NCBI RefSeq assembly: GCF_000336935.1
Contig: NZ_AOME01000029.1
Span: 3,038 to 35,670 of the forward strand
Length of the DNA stretch: 32,633 bases
Direction of reading: 5' to 3'
Source of the DNA: Halococcus salifodinae DSM 8989
GTDB taxonomy: Archaea > Halobacteriota > Halobacteria > Halobacteriales > Halococcaceae
The position numbers and the translations under genes were made by a program. The stretch's first letter is position 1. Each line of letters starts with the position of its first letter. Of the stretch, positions 1 through 7,741 are shown piece by piece. Below the pieces are notes generated by a model. That model was not told the DNA's origin. It saw only the letters and a list, made by a program, of their open reading frames with translations, and ran no database searches.

Positions 1-81
1 CCGCCGGATCAACTGACGTCGATGCTCGGAGGAGAGCAACCAGAATCACGTGCAGAGGCATCTACGAACGGACCGCGCTAA
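1..81 (+). CDS. Possible C-terminal tail of a gene cut by the contig start
   Basis: Frame 1 is open from base 1 to a TAA at 79-81 and encodes 26 residues (PPDQLTSMLGGEQPES then RAEASTNGPR). The hydrophilic composition resembles the C-terminal tail of a haloarchaeal protein. No domain is visible and the rest of the gene would lie outside the window. A chance open frame of this length is quite possible, so confidence is low. Confidence 0.25.
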   Translation, partial: PPDQLTSMLGGEQPESRAEASTNGPR

Positions 82-445
82 ACACATACCCGAAGGGTAT
101 CCAGACCTATCGGTGGCCGAATCATTCCTGAGTAGAGCGTAGACCACATCTAGCCTATCGTCTCTGAATGACTTTCCAGTTATTCTCGAGACACCGTTTC
201 CGATTAACCACTGACCGTGACTCGAATCCACTTCTCGCTCTCACTCTTTCTCGACCCCGCCGACGTCAAGCAATTGATTACTATTTCTCGGCTCTGTATT
301 GCGTTTGGCCTCGTTAACTGGGGCCTCCTCTTCCTGAAGAGGGTACTCTGCCTTCTAATCTATGGAACCATCCGAGAGCCCCAGAGGCGCAAACGCTCTG
401 TGAGATGGAGCCCCTATTGACGGATAGTTGGATCTGTAGAAGCGC
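82..445. other. Intergenic, lower GC, no gene seen
   Basis: This stretch is clearly more AT-rich than the rest of the window. It has stops in all frames except for short hydrophobic or arginine-rich ORFs without haloarchaeal codon bias. I see no RNA gene, repeat or recognisable promoter. It may be a degraded mobile-element border. Confidence 0.5.
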
Positions 446-904
446 TCAGGATGTATCGGCGCGCACGAATGTCACGGGACAGGGTGCGGAAAGCATCACT
501 TCCTGAGCAGTGGAGCCGAAGACTGCCTTACCGGCGGGCGAACGCTGCCGGCCGCCGACGATAACAAGGTCGGCAGCGGCTTTTTCAGCCAGGCTTACGA
601 TGCTGTCGCCGTGGCCGCCGACCGCACCGCTGACAGCATGTTTGACGCCGGCCTCGTCAAGCTGACCAATGAGCTCACGGATCGTGGCGTGTCGGCTCGC
701 TACATCGTCCGGTGACACTTCTCCACTCGTCGTGTCGAACCCAAGTCGATTGAGGGATTCGACATATTCATCGTCAGTAAAAACGTGGCCAAGCACGACG
801 GTTGCGTCCGACGGCCCAGTGATGTCAATCGTCTCTTCAGCCAGTCGATCGATTCGATCAGCGTCACCTGGCCCGACCGCTAAGAGGACAGTCCCTAATG
901 CCAT
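446..904 (-). CDS. Universal stress protein, UspA family
   Basis: Single-domain UspA protein of 152 residues, the usual length. The N-terminal strand (TVLLAVGPGD) carries the nucleotide-contact Asp region. The C-terminal GGRQRSPAGKAVFGS fits the G-2X-G-9X-G-S/T ATP-binding motif of ATP-type UspA proteins. The ATG at 902-904 is preferred over an upstream in-frame Met at 974-976 because a TATA-like box (927-934) lies 23-30 nt upstream, as expected for a leaderless mRNA. The gene is paralogous to the UspA at 15191-15652, sharing the VLLAVGP-type start, the DATVVL strand and an APCPVT-V-R ending. Its exact role is unknown; such proteins often accompany catabolic islands in haloarchaea. Confidence 0.85.
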   Translation of the reverse strand: MALGTVLLAVGPGDADRIDRLAEETIDITGPSDATVVLGHVFTDDEYVESLNRLGFDTTSGEVSPDDVASRHATIRELIGQLDEAGVKHAVSGAVGGHGDSIVSLAEKAAADLVIVGGRQRSPAGKAVFGSTAQEVMLSAPCPVTFVRADTS

Positions 905-926
905 GGTCACACTTCCGTCTGTCCCC

Positions 927-934
927 ATATAATA
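927..934 (-). promoter_or_regulatory. TATA-like box of the UspA gene
   Basis: The AT-rich octamer reads TATTATAT on the minus strand, in a GC-rich context. It is centred about 27 nt upstream of the ATG at 904, the normal haloarchaeal TFB/TBP promoter position for leaderless transcripts. Confidence 0.55.
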
Positions 935-1050
935 CTCCGGGCTATAATCCTGGACTCTTCCGAGTGACGAGACCACTCATTTGCCCTCTCCAATCGTTTC
1001 ATCCGCAAGCGAGTCGTCGAAACAGCCTTCGCGCGAGCGCTGGCGCTCGC

Positions 1051-1566
1051 GCACTCGTCTTCCCGCTCCGTGGCGTGGACTATTGGATCACTGACGACCA
1101 CGACTCCTACAACGACATCATGCCAGATCGAGTGAAGTGTCTGGTTCACACGCTCAGGACACGCGCTCGTCGCCGCGAGCGCGTGTCCGAACTGCATGAA
1201 GCAGGCGAGTTAGACGAGCTACGGGAGTATCTCGAAGAAGAGTACGAAACCGCGTACGAGGAGCTCGTGACGACACTCAGAGAAGACTATCTAGGGTTCT
1301 GGGACGAAGAGAACGACGAGTTCACCGGCCCAGTGAGCACGAACGCTATCGAAGGCGGCAACTGGAGGTTGAAATACGGTCTCGGTGTTCCGTACGGTCG
1401 GTGCCGTTCGGCACGCGCGCGTACAACCTTGCCGGCGTTGCATGATTCAGTATCGACGTTCACGAACGGCAGCCCGGCGGAGAGCTTTGAGAGCGTTCTG
1501 GGGTCAGCATCGGCCGCTGATCTTCGTGATTCGGTAGGAGGAGTAACCCGTTCAGTGGCGGCGTGA
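1051..1566 (+). pseudogene. C-terminal remnant of a haloarchaeal DDE transposase
   Basis: The frame encodes about 171 residues that resemble the C-terminal half of a haloarchaeal IS transposase: VDYWITDDHDSYNDIMPD (probable catalytic Asp region), then a charged helix rich in Glu/Arg, then STNAIEGGNWRLKYGL and a PYGRCRSARART segment (probable catalytic Glu region). No N-terminal half is present, because only about 145 bases separate it from the UspA start. No terminal inverted repeats were found. I cannot name the IS family with certainty. Two perfect inverted repeats lie in or at the edge of the remnant (1031-1052 and 1157-1188). Confidence 0.65.
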
Positions 1567-1647
1567 CCGCTGCGTAGTGGAAGTCTACGCTTTAGCGGAG
1601 GATCTCATCTCAATACTGCACCACCCGTTTCGGGCTCCCATAGAGTT

Positions 1648-2718
1648 ATGTCCGTACGCAGTTCAGAAACGGCCATGCGGGGACTCGCCAAAGTGGAGCG
1701 TAGCCGTGGCGCGATGGAACTTGTGGACCGGTCCCGGCCGGAACCGGGTCCCGGGGCGGTATTAATCGAGATCAACTACGCCGGCCTCTGTGGGAGCGAT
1801 GCCGGGATATACGAGTTCGAGTCGGCGTTCGGCCGGATGGAGCTACCGACGGTAATCGGCCACGAGTACGCAGGGCGTATCGTCGAAGTCGGGGACGGCG
1901 TGACTCAGTTTGCTCCCGGTGACAGGGTCATCGAGCGGCCAATCCGCGGCTGTGGGGAGTGCTACCAGTGTCGGATCGGCGAAGAGAACGTGTGCCAGAA
2001 CGCGGTGATTACGGGCGTTGACCACGACGGGGCGTACGAACCGTACGTCACCGTTCCGGTCGAGGCTGTACACCCGGTTCCCGAGGACGTTGAGGAGAAA
2101 CACGCGGCGGTCGCCGAACCGACGAGCATCGCCGCCCGGGCAGTCATCGAGAACTCGCGGGTCGGCGCCGGTGACCGGGTGCTGGTCGAGGGGCCCGGCC
2201 CGATCGGACTGCTCACGGCGCAGATCGCCGACGCCCAGGGCGGGTCGGTCGTCGTCTCGGGTGTCGGTGGAGATGCGTCGTACCGTCTCCCGCTCGCCGC
2301 CGAGCTCGGCTTCGAGACGATGAACGTCGAGGAGGACGACCCGGCGACAGTCCGGGAGCGTCTGACCGACGGCGTCGGGTACGACGTCGTGTTCGACACC
2401 ACCGGCCACCCGTCCGGTCTGCAGAGCGCCGTGACAGAGGTCCGAAAAGGGGGACAGATCGTTCTCGTCGGCCAGACGGGCGAGACCACCATGCCGTACT
2501 CGCCGCTCGTCCGGTCGGAAGTCGACCTCCAGTGCTCGTACGCGTCGATGTATCAGGACTTCGAGCGCGCCTTCCGCCTGATTCGCGAGGGTGACGTCGA
2601 CTGCGAGACGTTCGTCGACGACCGGTTCTCGCTGCTCGACGCCGACCGGGCGTTCGAGGCGTTTCTCGACGGGGAGACGTGCAAGCCCGTCTTCGACGTC
2701 TCCGAACTTCGCGACTGA
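1648..2718 (+). CDS. Zinc-dependent medium-chain alcohol/polyol dehydrogenase
   Basis: NAD(P)-dependent zinc dehydrogenase of 356 residues, in the threonine/sorbitol/glucose dehydrogenase group. Visible features are catalytic zinc ligands Cys48 (GLCGSD) and His72-Glu73 (GHEYAGR), and a likely third ligand Glu157 (AEPTS). The four structural-zinc cysteines are 102, 105, 108 and 116 (CGECYQC...C), and the Rossmann motif GPGPIG is near 182-187. The start at 1648 is the first ATG; a second in-frame ATG at 1675 would remove nine residues that precede the usual N-terminus and is a real alternative. The gene lies on the same strand as the decayed dehydratase that follows, which suggests oxidation of a sugar or polyol to an aldonate. 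The substrate cannot be read from sequence. Confidence 0.9.
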   Translation: MSVRSSETAMRGLAKVERSRGAMELVDRSRPEPGPGAVLIEINYAGLCGSDAGIYEFESAFGRMELPTVIGHEYAGRIVEVGDGVTQFAPGDRVIERPIRGCGECYQCRIGEENVCQNAVITGVDHDGAYEPYVTVPVEAVHPVPEDVEEKHAAVAEPTSIAARAVIENSRVGAGDRVLVEGPGPIGLLTAQIADAQGGSVVVSGVGGDASYRLPLAAELGFETMNVEEDDPATVRERLTDGVGYDVVFDTTGHPSGLQSAVTEVRKGGQIVLVGQTGETTMPYSPLVRSEVDLQCSYASMYQDFERAFRLIREGDVDCETFVDDRFSLLDADRAFEAFLDGETCKPVFDVSELRD

Positions 2719-2855
2719 CCACCGACGGGGGTGGCCACTACAGTCGACGTCCTCACCGAGCGCGAGAGAGACAACGTATAGCGCCAGAGCTACTCGGACG
2801 TCGTTCCTAGTCGAATGCCAAATGTCGAGTTATGGCGTACCAACCGAGCCACTGC

Positions 2856-4036
2856 ATGCCAAACTATCGGACGCTACGCGACTCGAACGCAGAGTACACC
2901 ATCCGGGACCTCTTTTCGGAGACGATGGGGCTCTCCACGGAGCGACCCGGCCCGCGGAACGTCGAGATCACCGACGTGTAGACGACGACGGTCGACGAGA
3001 ACTACCCGTGGATACTCGTCCACGTCTACACGGACGCCGGAGTCGTCGGCACCGGTGAATCCTACTAGGGTGGTGGAGACGCCGACATCATCGACCGTAT
3101 GACGTCGTTCCTCGTCGGGGAAAACCCTCTCGACATCGACCGTCTGTTCGAGCATCTCATCCAGAAGGTGTCCGGCGAGGGCTCCATCTCTGGCAAATCG
3201 TCTCGTCCATCTCCGGCGTCGAAATCGCACTCTAGGACGTCGCCGGCAAGATCTTCGACGTGCCGGCCTACCAGCTCGTCGGTGGAAAGTACCGCGACGA
3301 GGTTCGGGTCTACTGTGACTGCCATGCCGGCGACGAATCCGAGCCGGCGTCCAACGCCCGTGAGGCGAAGCGCGTCGTCGAAAAGTTGGGGTATGACGCC
3401 CTGAAGTTCGACCTCGACGTCCCTTCGGGCCACGAGAAAGACCGTGCGAACCGCCATCTCCGCGGCCCGGAGGTCGGGTACAAGGTCGACATCGTCGAAG
3501 CCGTCTGTGAGGAGGTCGGCGACCGTGCGGACGTCGCCTTCGACTGCCACTGATCGTTCACCGGCGGGAGCGCGAAGCGCGTCGCCACCGCTATCGAGGA
3601 CTACGACGTCTGATGGCTCGAAGACCCCGTTCCATCAGAGAACCACGAGTACGATTGAATGAGTAAACAGTTGCACGAGCTACTATAGTCGGCGCCGACC
3701 ACGCCCATCGTCGCCGGCGAGAACGTCTACCGCAAGCACGGCCATCTCCGCCTGTTCGAGGAACAGGCCATCGATATCGTCGCGCCGGACCTCCCCCGGG
3801 TCGGCAGCATGCGTGAAGCGCGAAAGATCGCGGACATGGCCGACACATACTATGTCCCGGTAGCAATGCACAACGTCGCCTCGCTGATCGGAACGATGGC
3901 TTCGGCGCAGGTCGCGGCCGCCATTCCCAACTCGCTTGCCGTCGAGTTCCACTCCTATCAGCTCGGCTGGTGGGAGGACCTCGACGCCGTCGAAGAGCAC
4001 ATGATCGACGGCGAGACACTGTTCGACGAGGCGTAA
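2856..4036 (+). pseudogene. Decayed enolase-superfamily sugar-acid dehydratase (MR/MLE type)
   Basis: From the ATG at 2856 (MPNYRTLRDSNAEYTIRD...) the translation can be followed for about 1.2 kb against the intact enzyme at 27825-29045. It is broken by seven in-frame stops (2979 TAG, 3066 TAG, 3233 TAG, 3551 TGA, 3611 TGA, 3656 TGA, 3686 TAG) and a one-base deletion near 3198-3200. There is also an in-frame loss of about 26 codons near 3985: WWEDL joins directly to DAVEEHM. Preserved blocks include LVGENPLDIDRLFEHLI, YQLVGGKYRDEVRVYCDCHA, ALKFDLD, AFDCH, WLEDPVP, AGENVYRKHG and VAMHN, so the catalytic plan is still recognisable. Two stops replace a conserved Trp of the intact paralogue (IALW, IHW). 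The family acts on aldonates such as galactonate or gluconate; this copy cannot be functional. Confidence 0.85.
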
Positions 4037-4079
4037 GCCGGCCGAATCACCCAGTCCCCGTGGGTTCTCACACCGTCCG

Positions 4080-4886
4080 CTACGCGGACCAGGGGGCGCC
4101 CTCCTGCTCGATGAGGCGCTCCGTTCGCCGGATGCTGTCGATGGATTCGACCTCCGCGCTCGTCAGGGCGAGGTCGAGCGCGGCCCTGTTGTCTGCGATG
4201 TGGGCCTCGCTCGTCGCCTTCGGGACGGCGGTCACGTTCTTCTTCGAGAGGAGCCAAGCGAGGCAGACCTGCGCGGGGCTGACCCCGCGCCTCTTCGCGA
4301 TGCGGGCTACCTCGGGCACGTCGAACGCCCCACCCTGCGCGAGCGGGGAGTAGGCGACCTGGTAGTAGTCGTGTTTCCGGGCGTGCTCTAGAAGCGTCTC
4401 CTGCTGGAGGAGCGGGTGCATCTCCACTTGGTGAGCGAACAGCGGGGCGTCGAGGACGTCCAGCGCCTCGTCGAGCAGGTCGGGACTGAAGTTGGAGACA
4501 CCGACGTGGTCGACGGTGCCGCGGTCGACCAGTTCGTCGAACGCCGGGAGCGTCTCCGCGGCATCGTAGTTCCCGACCGGCCAGTGGACGTACAGCAGGT
4601 CGAGGGTGTCGACTCCGAGTCGACGAAGGCTATCGTCGACGCCGTCGAGCACCTCGTCGTACGCGAGTCCTGTCTGCTCCGGATGGAGCTTCGTCGCGAC
4701 GAAGACGTCCTCGCGTGGGACCGACGCGGTTGCGATTCCCTCTCCGACCGCGCGCTCGTTGTCGTAGAACTGGGCGGTGTCGGCGTGCGTGTAGCCGGAC
4801 TCCAGCGCGAGCCTGACGCTCTCTGCGCACTGTTCGGGGTTCGTGTTCTGCCACGTGCCGAGTCCAATCGCGGGAATTCGGTTCAT
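4080..4886 (-). CDS. Aldo/keto reductase
   Basis: NADPH-dependent (alpha/beta)8 oxidoreductase of 268 residues, normal length for the 2,5-diketo-D-gluconate reductase group. The catalytic tetrad is visible: Asp36 (THADTAQFYDNE), Tyr41, Lys66 (VATKLHPEQ) and His101 (YVHWPVG). The family phosphate-binding segment VPKATS lies near the C-terminus. The ATG at 4884-4886 is chosen over an upstream in-frame Met because a strong box, CTATATAG at 4910-4917, sits 24-31 nt upstream. The gene converges on the decayed dehydratase, with 43 bases between their ends. It probably reduces an aldehyde or keto sugar; the substrate is unknown. Confidence 0.9.
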   Translation of the reverse strand: MNRIPAIGLGTWQNTNPEQCAESVRLALESGYTHADTAQFYDNERAVGEGIATASVPREDVFVATKLHPEQTGLAYDEVLDGVDDSLRRLGVDTLDLLYVHWPVGNYDAAETLPAFDELVDRGTVDHVGVSNFSPDLLDEALDVLDAPLFAHQVEMHPLLQQETLLEHARKHDYYQVAYSPLAQGGAFDVPEVARIAKRRGVSPAQVCLAWLLSKKNVTAVPKATSEAHIADNRAALDLALTSAEVESIDSIRRTERLIEQEGAPWSA

Positions 4887-4909
4887 GCGGACAACAACGT
4901 CGGTGCGTG

Positions 4910-4917
4910 CTATATAG
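4910..4917 (-). promoter_or_regulatory. TATA box of the aldo/keto reductase
   Basis: CTATATAG, a perfect palindromic TATA-like octamer, lies 24-31 nt upstream of the ATG at 4886. It is the clearest archaeal promoter element in this part of the window and fits a leaderless mRNA. Confidence 0.7.
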
Positions 4918-5372
4918 CTCCGGATTCGGCCGGACACCGACCCCGCCGGTGCGCTCGTCGGCCGCTCGTTCGACCGATCCGGCCCCGAGAGCGACCTCGA
5001 GCCTCCGACAATCGCGGAGGAAGCGACGTCCGGCCGGCCGCTGTCCGCGATTGGCAGGGATGAACGACGTCGCGGCGGCTGATCTGTCGTTCTCCCCCGC
5101 CAAAGAAAGCGTTTCCCGGCCCGGAAGACGGGTCGGCCGCCGTTTCTCTACCCCAGGACCGACGATCTTCCTCCCAACTGTGTTCATCCTTACCGAACGA
5201 CGTGGAACGGACCGAGATGAGTTCGAATCCGCTCGGTTGGGGGGTTTCTAACCATCCTATCGTTAGGTATCTCCTAGATGACTCCCACAATAGCGAGATT
5301 AGTGGTGTTACGTTCTATTCCTTCGATTGGGTGTGGACCGGGGTCGCTACGAAAGTGTTCACACTGACAGGA
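4918..5372. other. Intergenic before the IS630 element, no gene seen
   Basis: About 455 bases without a credible coding frame. GC falls towards the IS insertion point (roughly from 5220). A GTTCGAATCC stretch at 5221 resembles a tRNA T-loop, but no T-stem or acceptor pairing surrounds it. Confidence 0.5.
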
Positions 5373-5388
5373 TATAGGCATTAGCAGA
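5373..5388 (+). repeat. Left terminal inverted repeat of the IS630 element
   Basis: TATAGGCATTAGCAGA, a perfect 16-base inverted match to 6433-6448. The outer TA (5373-5374) is most simply the duplicated TA target of IS630/Tc1-mariner transposition. Confidence 0.9.
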
Positions 5389-5412
5389 AGTGTTGATATC
5401 CTCACGCCGCGT

Positions 5413-5940
5413 ATGAGAAGTATGACTGGATCGGGCGAGAAATTAGTCGGTGTTGATCCGGAGCAGTTGCGCCAGCAACTGCGAACGGAAACGGATGCGA
5501 AGGCCACCAAGCAGCTCACTGTTGCACTCCTCTACGACGCTGGATTCTCGCCATACATCATCGAAAACTTCCTCGGCTTTCCTGCTCAGACCGCCTACGG
5601 CTGGTTGGACACAGTCGCCGAGCGCGATGTCACCGCGCTCGGCGACGCTCCACGACCCGGACGCCCATCGTACCTCTCGCCCGAGCAGTGGGACCAGCTC
5701 ACCGCGACTCTTCAGGCACCGCCGTCAGAGGTTGACGTCGACGCACCAGCCTGGAAACCGCCGCTCGTCCAAGAGTACATCGTCGAGAATTTCGGCGTTG
5801 AGTACTCGCTCGCGCACGTTTATCGCATGATGCACAAGGCCGGGCTGTCAGTTCAGACAGCCCGGCCGATCGCCTATCAGGCCGACCCAGAAGAACAGCG
5901 ACACTGGCGCGAGGAGTTCAAAAAAAGTGGCCGACGCTGA
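5413..5940 (+). CDS. IS630-family transposase, N-terminal part (frame A)
   Basis: The 175 residues form the helix-turn-helix, DNA-binding half of an IS630 transposase. They include FSPYIIENFLGF-QTAYGWLD (helix-turn-helix), a GRPSYLSPEQWDQL linker and a second winged segment (VENFGVEYSLAHVYRMMHKAGL). The frame ends at TGA 5938-5940, just after an A7 run at 5920-5926. Continuing one base back at that run joins the sequence smoothly to the catalytic half (FKKKWPTLKANDYRIVAIDQ). The start may be 5413 or the in-frame ATG at 5422, which lies 22-30 nt after an AT-rich stretch. Frames A and B together give about 343 residues, the normal family length. Confidence 0.88.
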   Translation: MRSMTGSGEKLVGVDPEQLRQQLRTETDAKATKQLTVALLYDAGFSPYIIENFLGFPAQTAYGWLDTVAERDVTALGDAPRPGRPSYLSPEQWDQLTATLQAPPSEVDVDAPAWKPPLVQEYIVENFGVEYSLAHVYRMMHKAGLSVQTARPIAYQADPEEQRHWREEFKKSGRR

Positions 5941-6440
5941 AGGCTAACGACTATCGAATCGTCGCGATCGATCAGCACTCCGAAGCGGTCGCAACCAATC
6001 AAAAGTCCGATTGGTTCCCGGTGAACTCGCGCCCGAGACTGCCGGTCTCGGGCGCTCGCGGGAAGGTGAACATGCTCGGAGCCGTCACTGACGACGGCGA
6101 ACGGTTCGTGGCTCTCACACCGAATCAGTTCAATGCAGAGGTCGCGAAACACTTCCTCCGAGCGATACAGCACGAGTTCGGCGAGAGGCTCGTAATCGTG
6201 CTGGACAACGCGAGCTACTTCATCGCGAAGACACTGAAGAAGCAGGCCGCCGCGGACGGCCTGCTTCTGGAATACCTGCCGTCACATTCACCCGAGATGA
6301 ATCCGCTCGAAAACTGCTGGCGGCAGCTTCGAGAAGGCCGGGCCAACCGATTGTTCCGCACGCTCGCCGATGTCAACGAGTACCTCTCAACAGCGCTGCC
6401 AGCGCTCAACTCGCCGCAAGTCTACGAGTATCTCTGCTAA
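5925..6440 (+). CDS. IS630-family transposase, catalytic part (frame B, -1 relative to A)
   Basis: Reached by a -1 shift at the A7 run 5920-5926; the overlap with frame A is 16 bases. It carries the DDE catalytic triad: Asp in RIVAIDQHSEA, Asp in LVIVLDNASYF, and Glu in LPSHSPEMNPLENCW, the diagnostic IS630 block. No internal ATG sits at its beginning (the first is at 6072, within the domain), so it would be made only as a fusion with frame A. The shift is either programmed (ribosomal or transcriptional slippage on A7) or a one-base lesion. The intact remainder and the slippery tract favour the former, but this is inference. Confidence 0.85.
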   Translation, partial: KWPTLKANDYRIVAIDQHSEAVATNQKSDWFPVNSRPRLPVSGARGKVNMLGAVTDDGERFVALTPNQFNAEVAKHFLRAIQHEFGERLVIVLDNASYFIAKTLKKQAAADGLLLEYLPSHSPEMNPLENCWRQLREGRANRLFRTLADVNEYLSTALPALNSPQVYEYLC

Positions 6441-6448
6441 TGCCTATA
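6433..6448 (-). repeat. Right terminal inverted repeat of the IS630 element
   Basis: Reverse complement of TATAGGCATTAGCAGA, identical over all 16 bases to 5373-5388. The outer TA at 6447-6448 is the second copy of the target dinucleotide. Confidence 0.9.
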
Positions 6449-6772
6449 GTCGTTTCCGGCCGGCAGCGACACGGGAGCAGTGGGAGAGACTTCTCGCAAG
6501 TGAGGACCCAGAGCACGTCGTCGGATAGAACCGACTCCGGCTCCAGTTCCGGTCCCTCCGGCGGTGTCCTCCGGGGCCGGCACCGTAACCGCCCCTGACC
6601 GCGTCGTCGGTGCCGCCCGGTCGCGACCACAGTCTGTCGTCCCCGAACGCCCGCCGGCGGTTGCCCTCACACTCGTCGGCCTCGCCCTCTCGGACGGGTA
6701 CGTTTCCGACCGGCCGCCCGCGCCGGCTACCGACCGCCAGTCGTTTGCCACACGGGACGAAAGAGGCACGGG
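6449..6772. other. Intergenic with a short coding-like tail after the IS
   Basis: Bases 6451-6528 read as 25 codons plus TAG (RFRPAATREQWERLLASEDP then EHVVG). They have strong third-position GC and look like the C-terminus of a protein whose upstream part was removed or displaced by the IS630 insertion. No matching N-terminal part is visible left of the IS. The rest, up to the asparaginase start, is GC-rich with no gene seen. Confidence 0.35.
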
Positions 6773-7741
6773 ATGAACGTCACTGTAGTGAGTACGGGCG
6801 GCACCATCGCGAGCACCGACGACGACGGCGACGTCCGACCGACGAAGTCGGGGTCGGACCTGCTCGACGCGGTGCCGGACGTCGACGAGTACGCCACCGT
6901 CGACGTCGAGGAGGTCGCACAGGTGCCGAGCTTCGAGATCGACACCGCGACGCTCGAAGCGGTGGGTCGGCGGGTCGCGGCGCTCGACGACGACGCGACC
7001 GTCGACGGGGTCGTCGTTACCCACGGGACGGACACGATGGAGGAGACCGCCTACTACCTCGACGTCGCCCTCCAGCCGGAGACGCCGGTGTATCTCACCG
7101 GCGCCCAGCGTCGCCCCGACGAGACGGGGTCGGACGCGGCCGCCAACCTCCAGACGGCGTTTCGGGCGGCCGCCGCGTTCGAGGCGGAGGCGGCGACCGG
7201 CACGTTCGTCGTCTTCAACGAGGAGGTGCACGCGGCGCGGGAGGCCACCAAATCCCATACAACCAAGTTAGAGACGTTCAGATCCCCGAACACGGGACCT
7301 GTAGCGACGTTCGACCATGCCGGCGCGTGGGTCCACCGGCCGCCGACGAGTGAGACGGACGCCGTCCTGGCGACCGACCTGGACGCGACGGTGTACGTGC
7401 TCAAAAGCGGGATCGGGGTGAGAGGCGACCTGCTCGACGCGGCGCTCGACCGCGGTGCGGACGGGGTCGTCCTCGAGGCCACCGGAATCGGCAACACGAC
7501 GAAGGAGTTCGGACGGGCGGTCAGAGACGCTACGGCGGAGATTCCAGTCGTCGTGGCGTCGCGGTGTTTCGCGGGCCGGACCACCCCCCTGTACGGCAGC
7601 GTCGGCGGGAGTGAACGCCTCGCCGAGTACGGCGCCGTGTTCGCCGGCGACCTTCCGGCACAGAAAGCCCGAATCAAACTCCAATTGGCGCTGGAAGCGT
7701 ATGACGGGCGCGAGGCGGTGGAGGAGGTCTTCTCAGGGTAG
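6773..7741 (+). CDS. L-asparaginase
   Basis: Hydrolyses L-asparagine to aspartate and ammonia. The 322 residues match the bacterial type I/II family length. Both active-site signatures are present: STGGTIAST with nucleophile Thr11 near the N-terminus, and VVTHGTDTMEETAYYL with the catalytic Thr86-Asp87 pair. Lys160 in ATKSHTTKLETF corresponds to the lysine of the second triad. No signal peptide is visible, so it is cytoplasmic. It is isolated between the IS630 element and a MITE-bearing gap, with no link to the sugar genes evident from position. The ATG is immediately followed by the conserved strand, which supports the start. Confidence 0.93.
   Translation: MNVTVVSTGGTIASTDDDGDVRPTKSGSDLLDAVPDVDEYATVDVEEVAQVPSFEIDTATLEAVGRRVAALDDDATVDGVVVTHGTDTMEETAYYLDVALQPETPVYLTGAQRRPDETGSDAAANLQTAFRAAAAFEAEAATGTFVVFNEEVHAAREATKSHTTKLETFRSPNTGPVATFDHAGAWVHRPPTSETDAVLATDLDATVYVLKSGIGVRGDLLDAALDRGADGVVLEATGIGNTTKEFGRAVRDATAEIPVVVASRCFAGRTTPLYGSVGGSERLAEYGAVFAGDLPAQKARIKLQLALEAYDGREAVEEVFSG

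Larger units (their letters stand above)
5375..6446 (+). mobile_element. IS630-family insertion sequence, complete
   Basis: A 1072-bp element bounded by perfect inverted repeats and flanked by TA on both sides, the hallmark of IS630/Tc1-mariner insertion. It encodes one transposase in two overlapping frames, and the stop codon of the second frame (6438-6440) lies inside the right repeat. Both ends match perfectly and both frames are free of stops, so the insertion appears recent. It may have landed beside a gene: the right flank starts with a short coding-like tail (6451-6528). The coding sequence holds several long perfect hairpins, reported under findings. Confidence 0.9.

Noticed and set aside
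217-420. 67-codon hydrophobic ORF with a GTG start in the left edge
   Set aside because: Low third-position GC, no family resemblance, arginine-rich end; typical of chance frames in this AT-richer stretch.
2856-4036. Stop-codon readthrough or TAG recoding (pyrrolysine-like) of the dehydratase
   Set aside because: Both TAG and TGA occur, together with a frameshift and a deletion, so recoding cannot restore a product.
5221-5230. GTTCGAATCC, resembling a tRNA T-loop and a possible attachment site
   Set aside because: No flanking T-stem, anticodon or acceptor pairing, and no integrase nearby.
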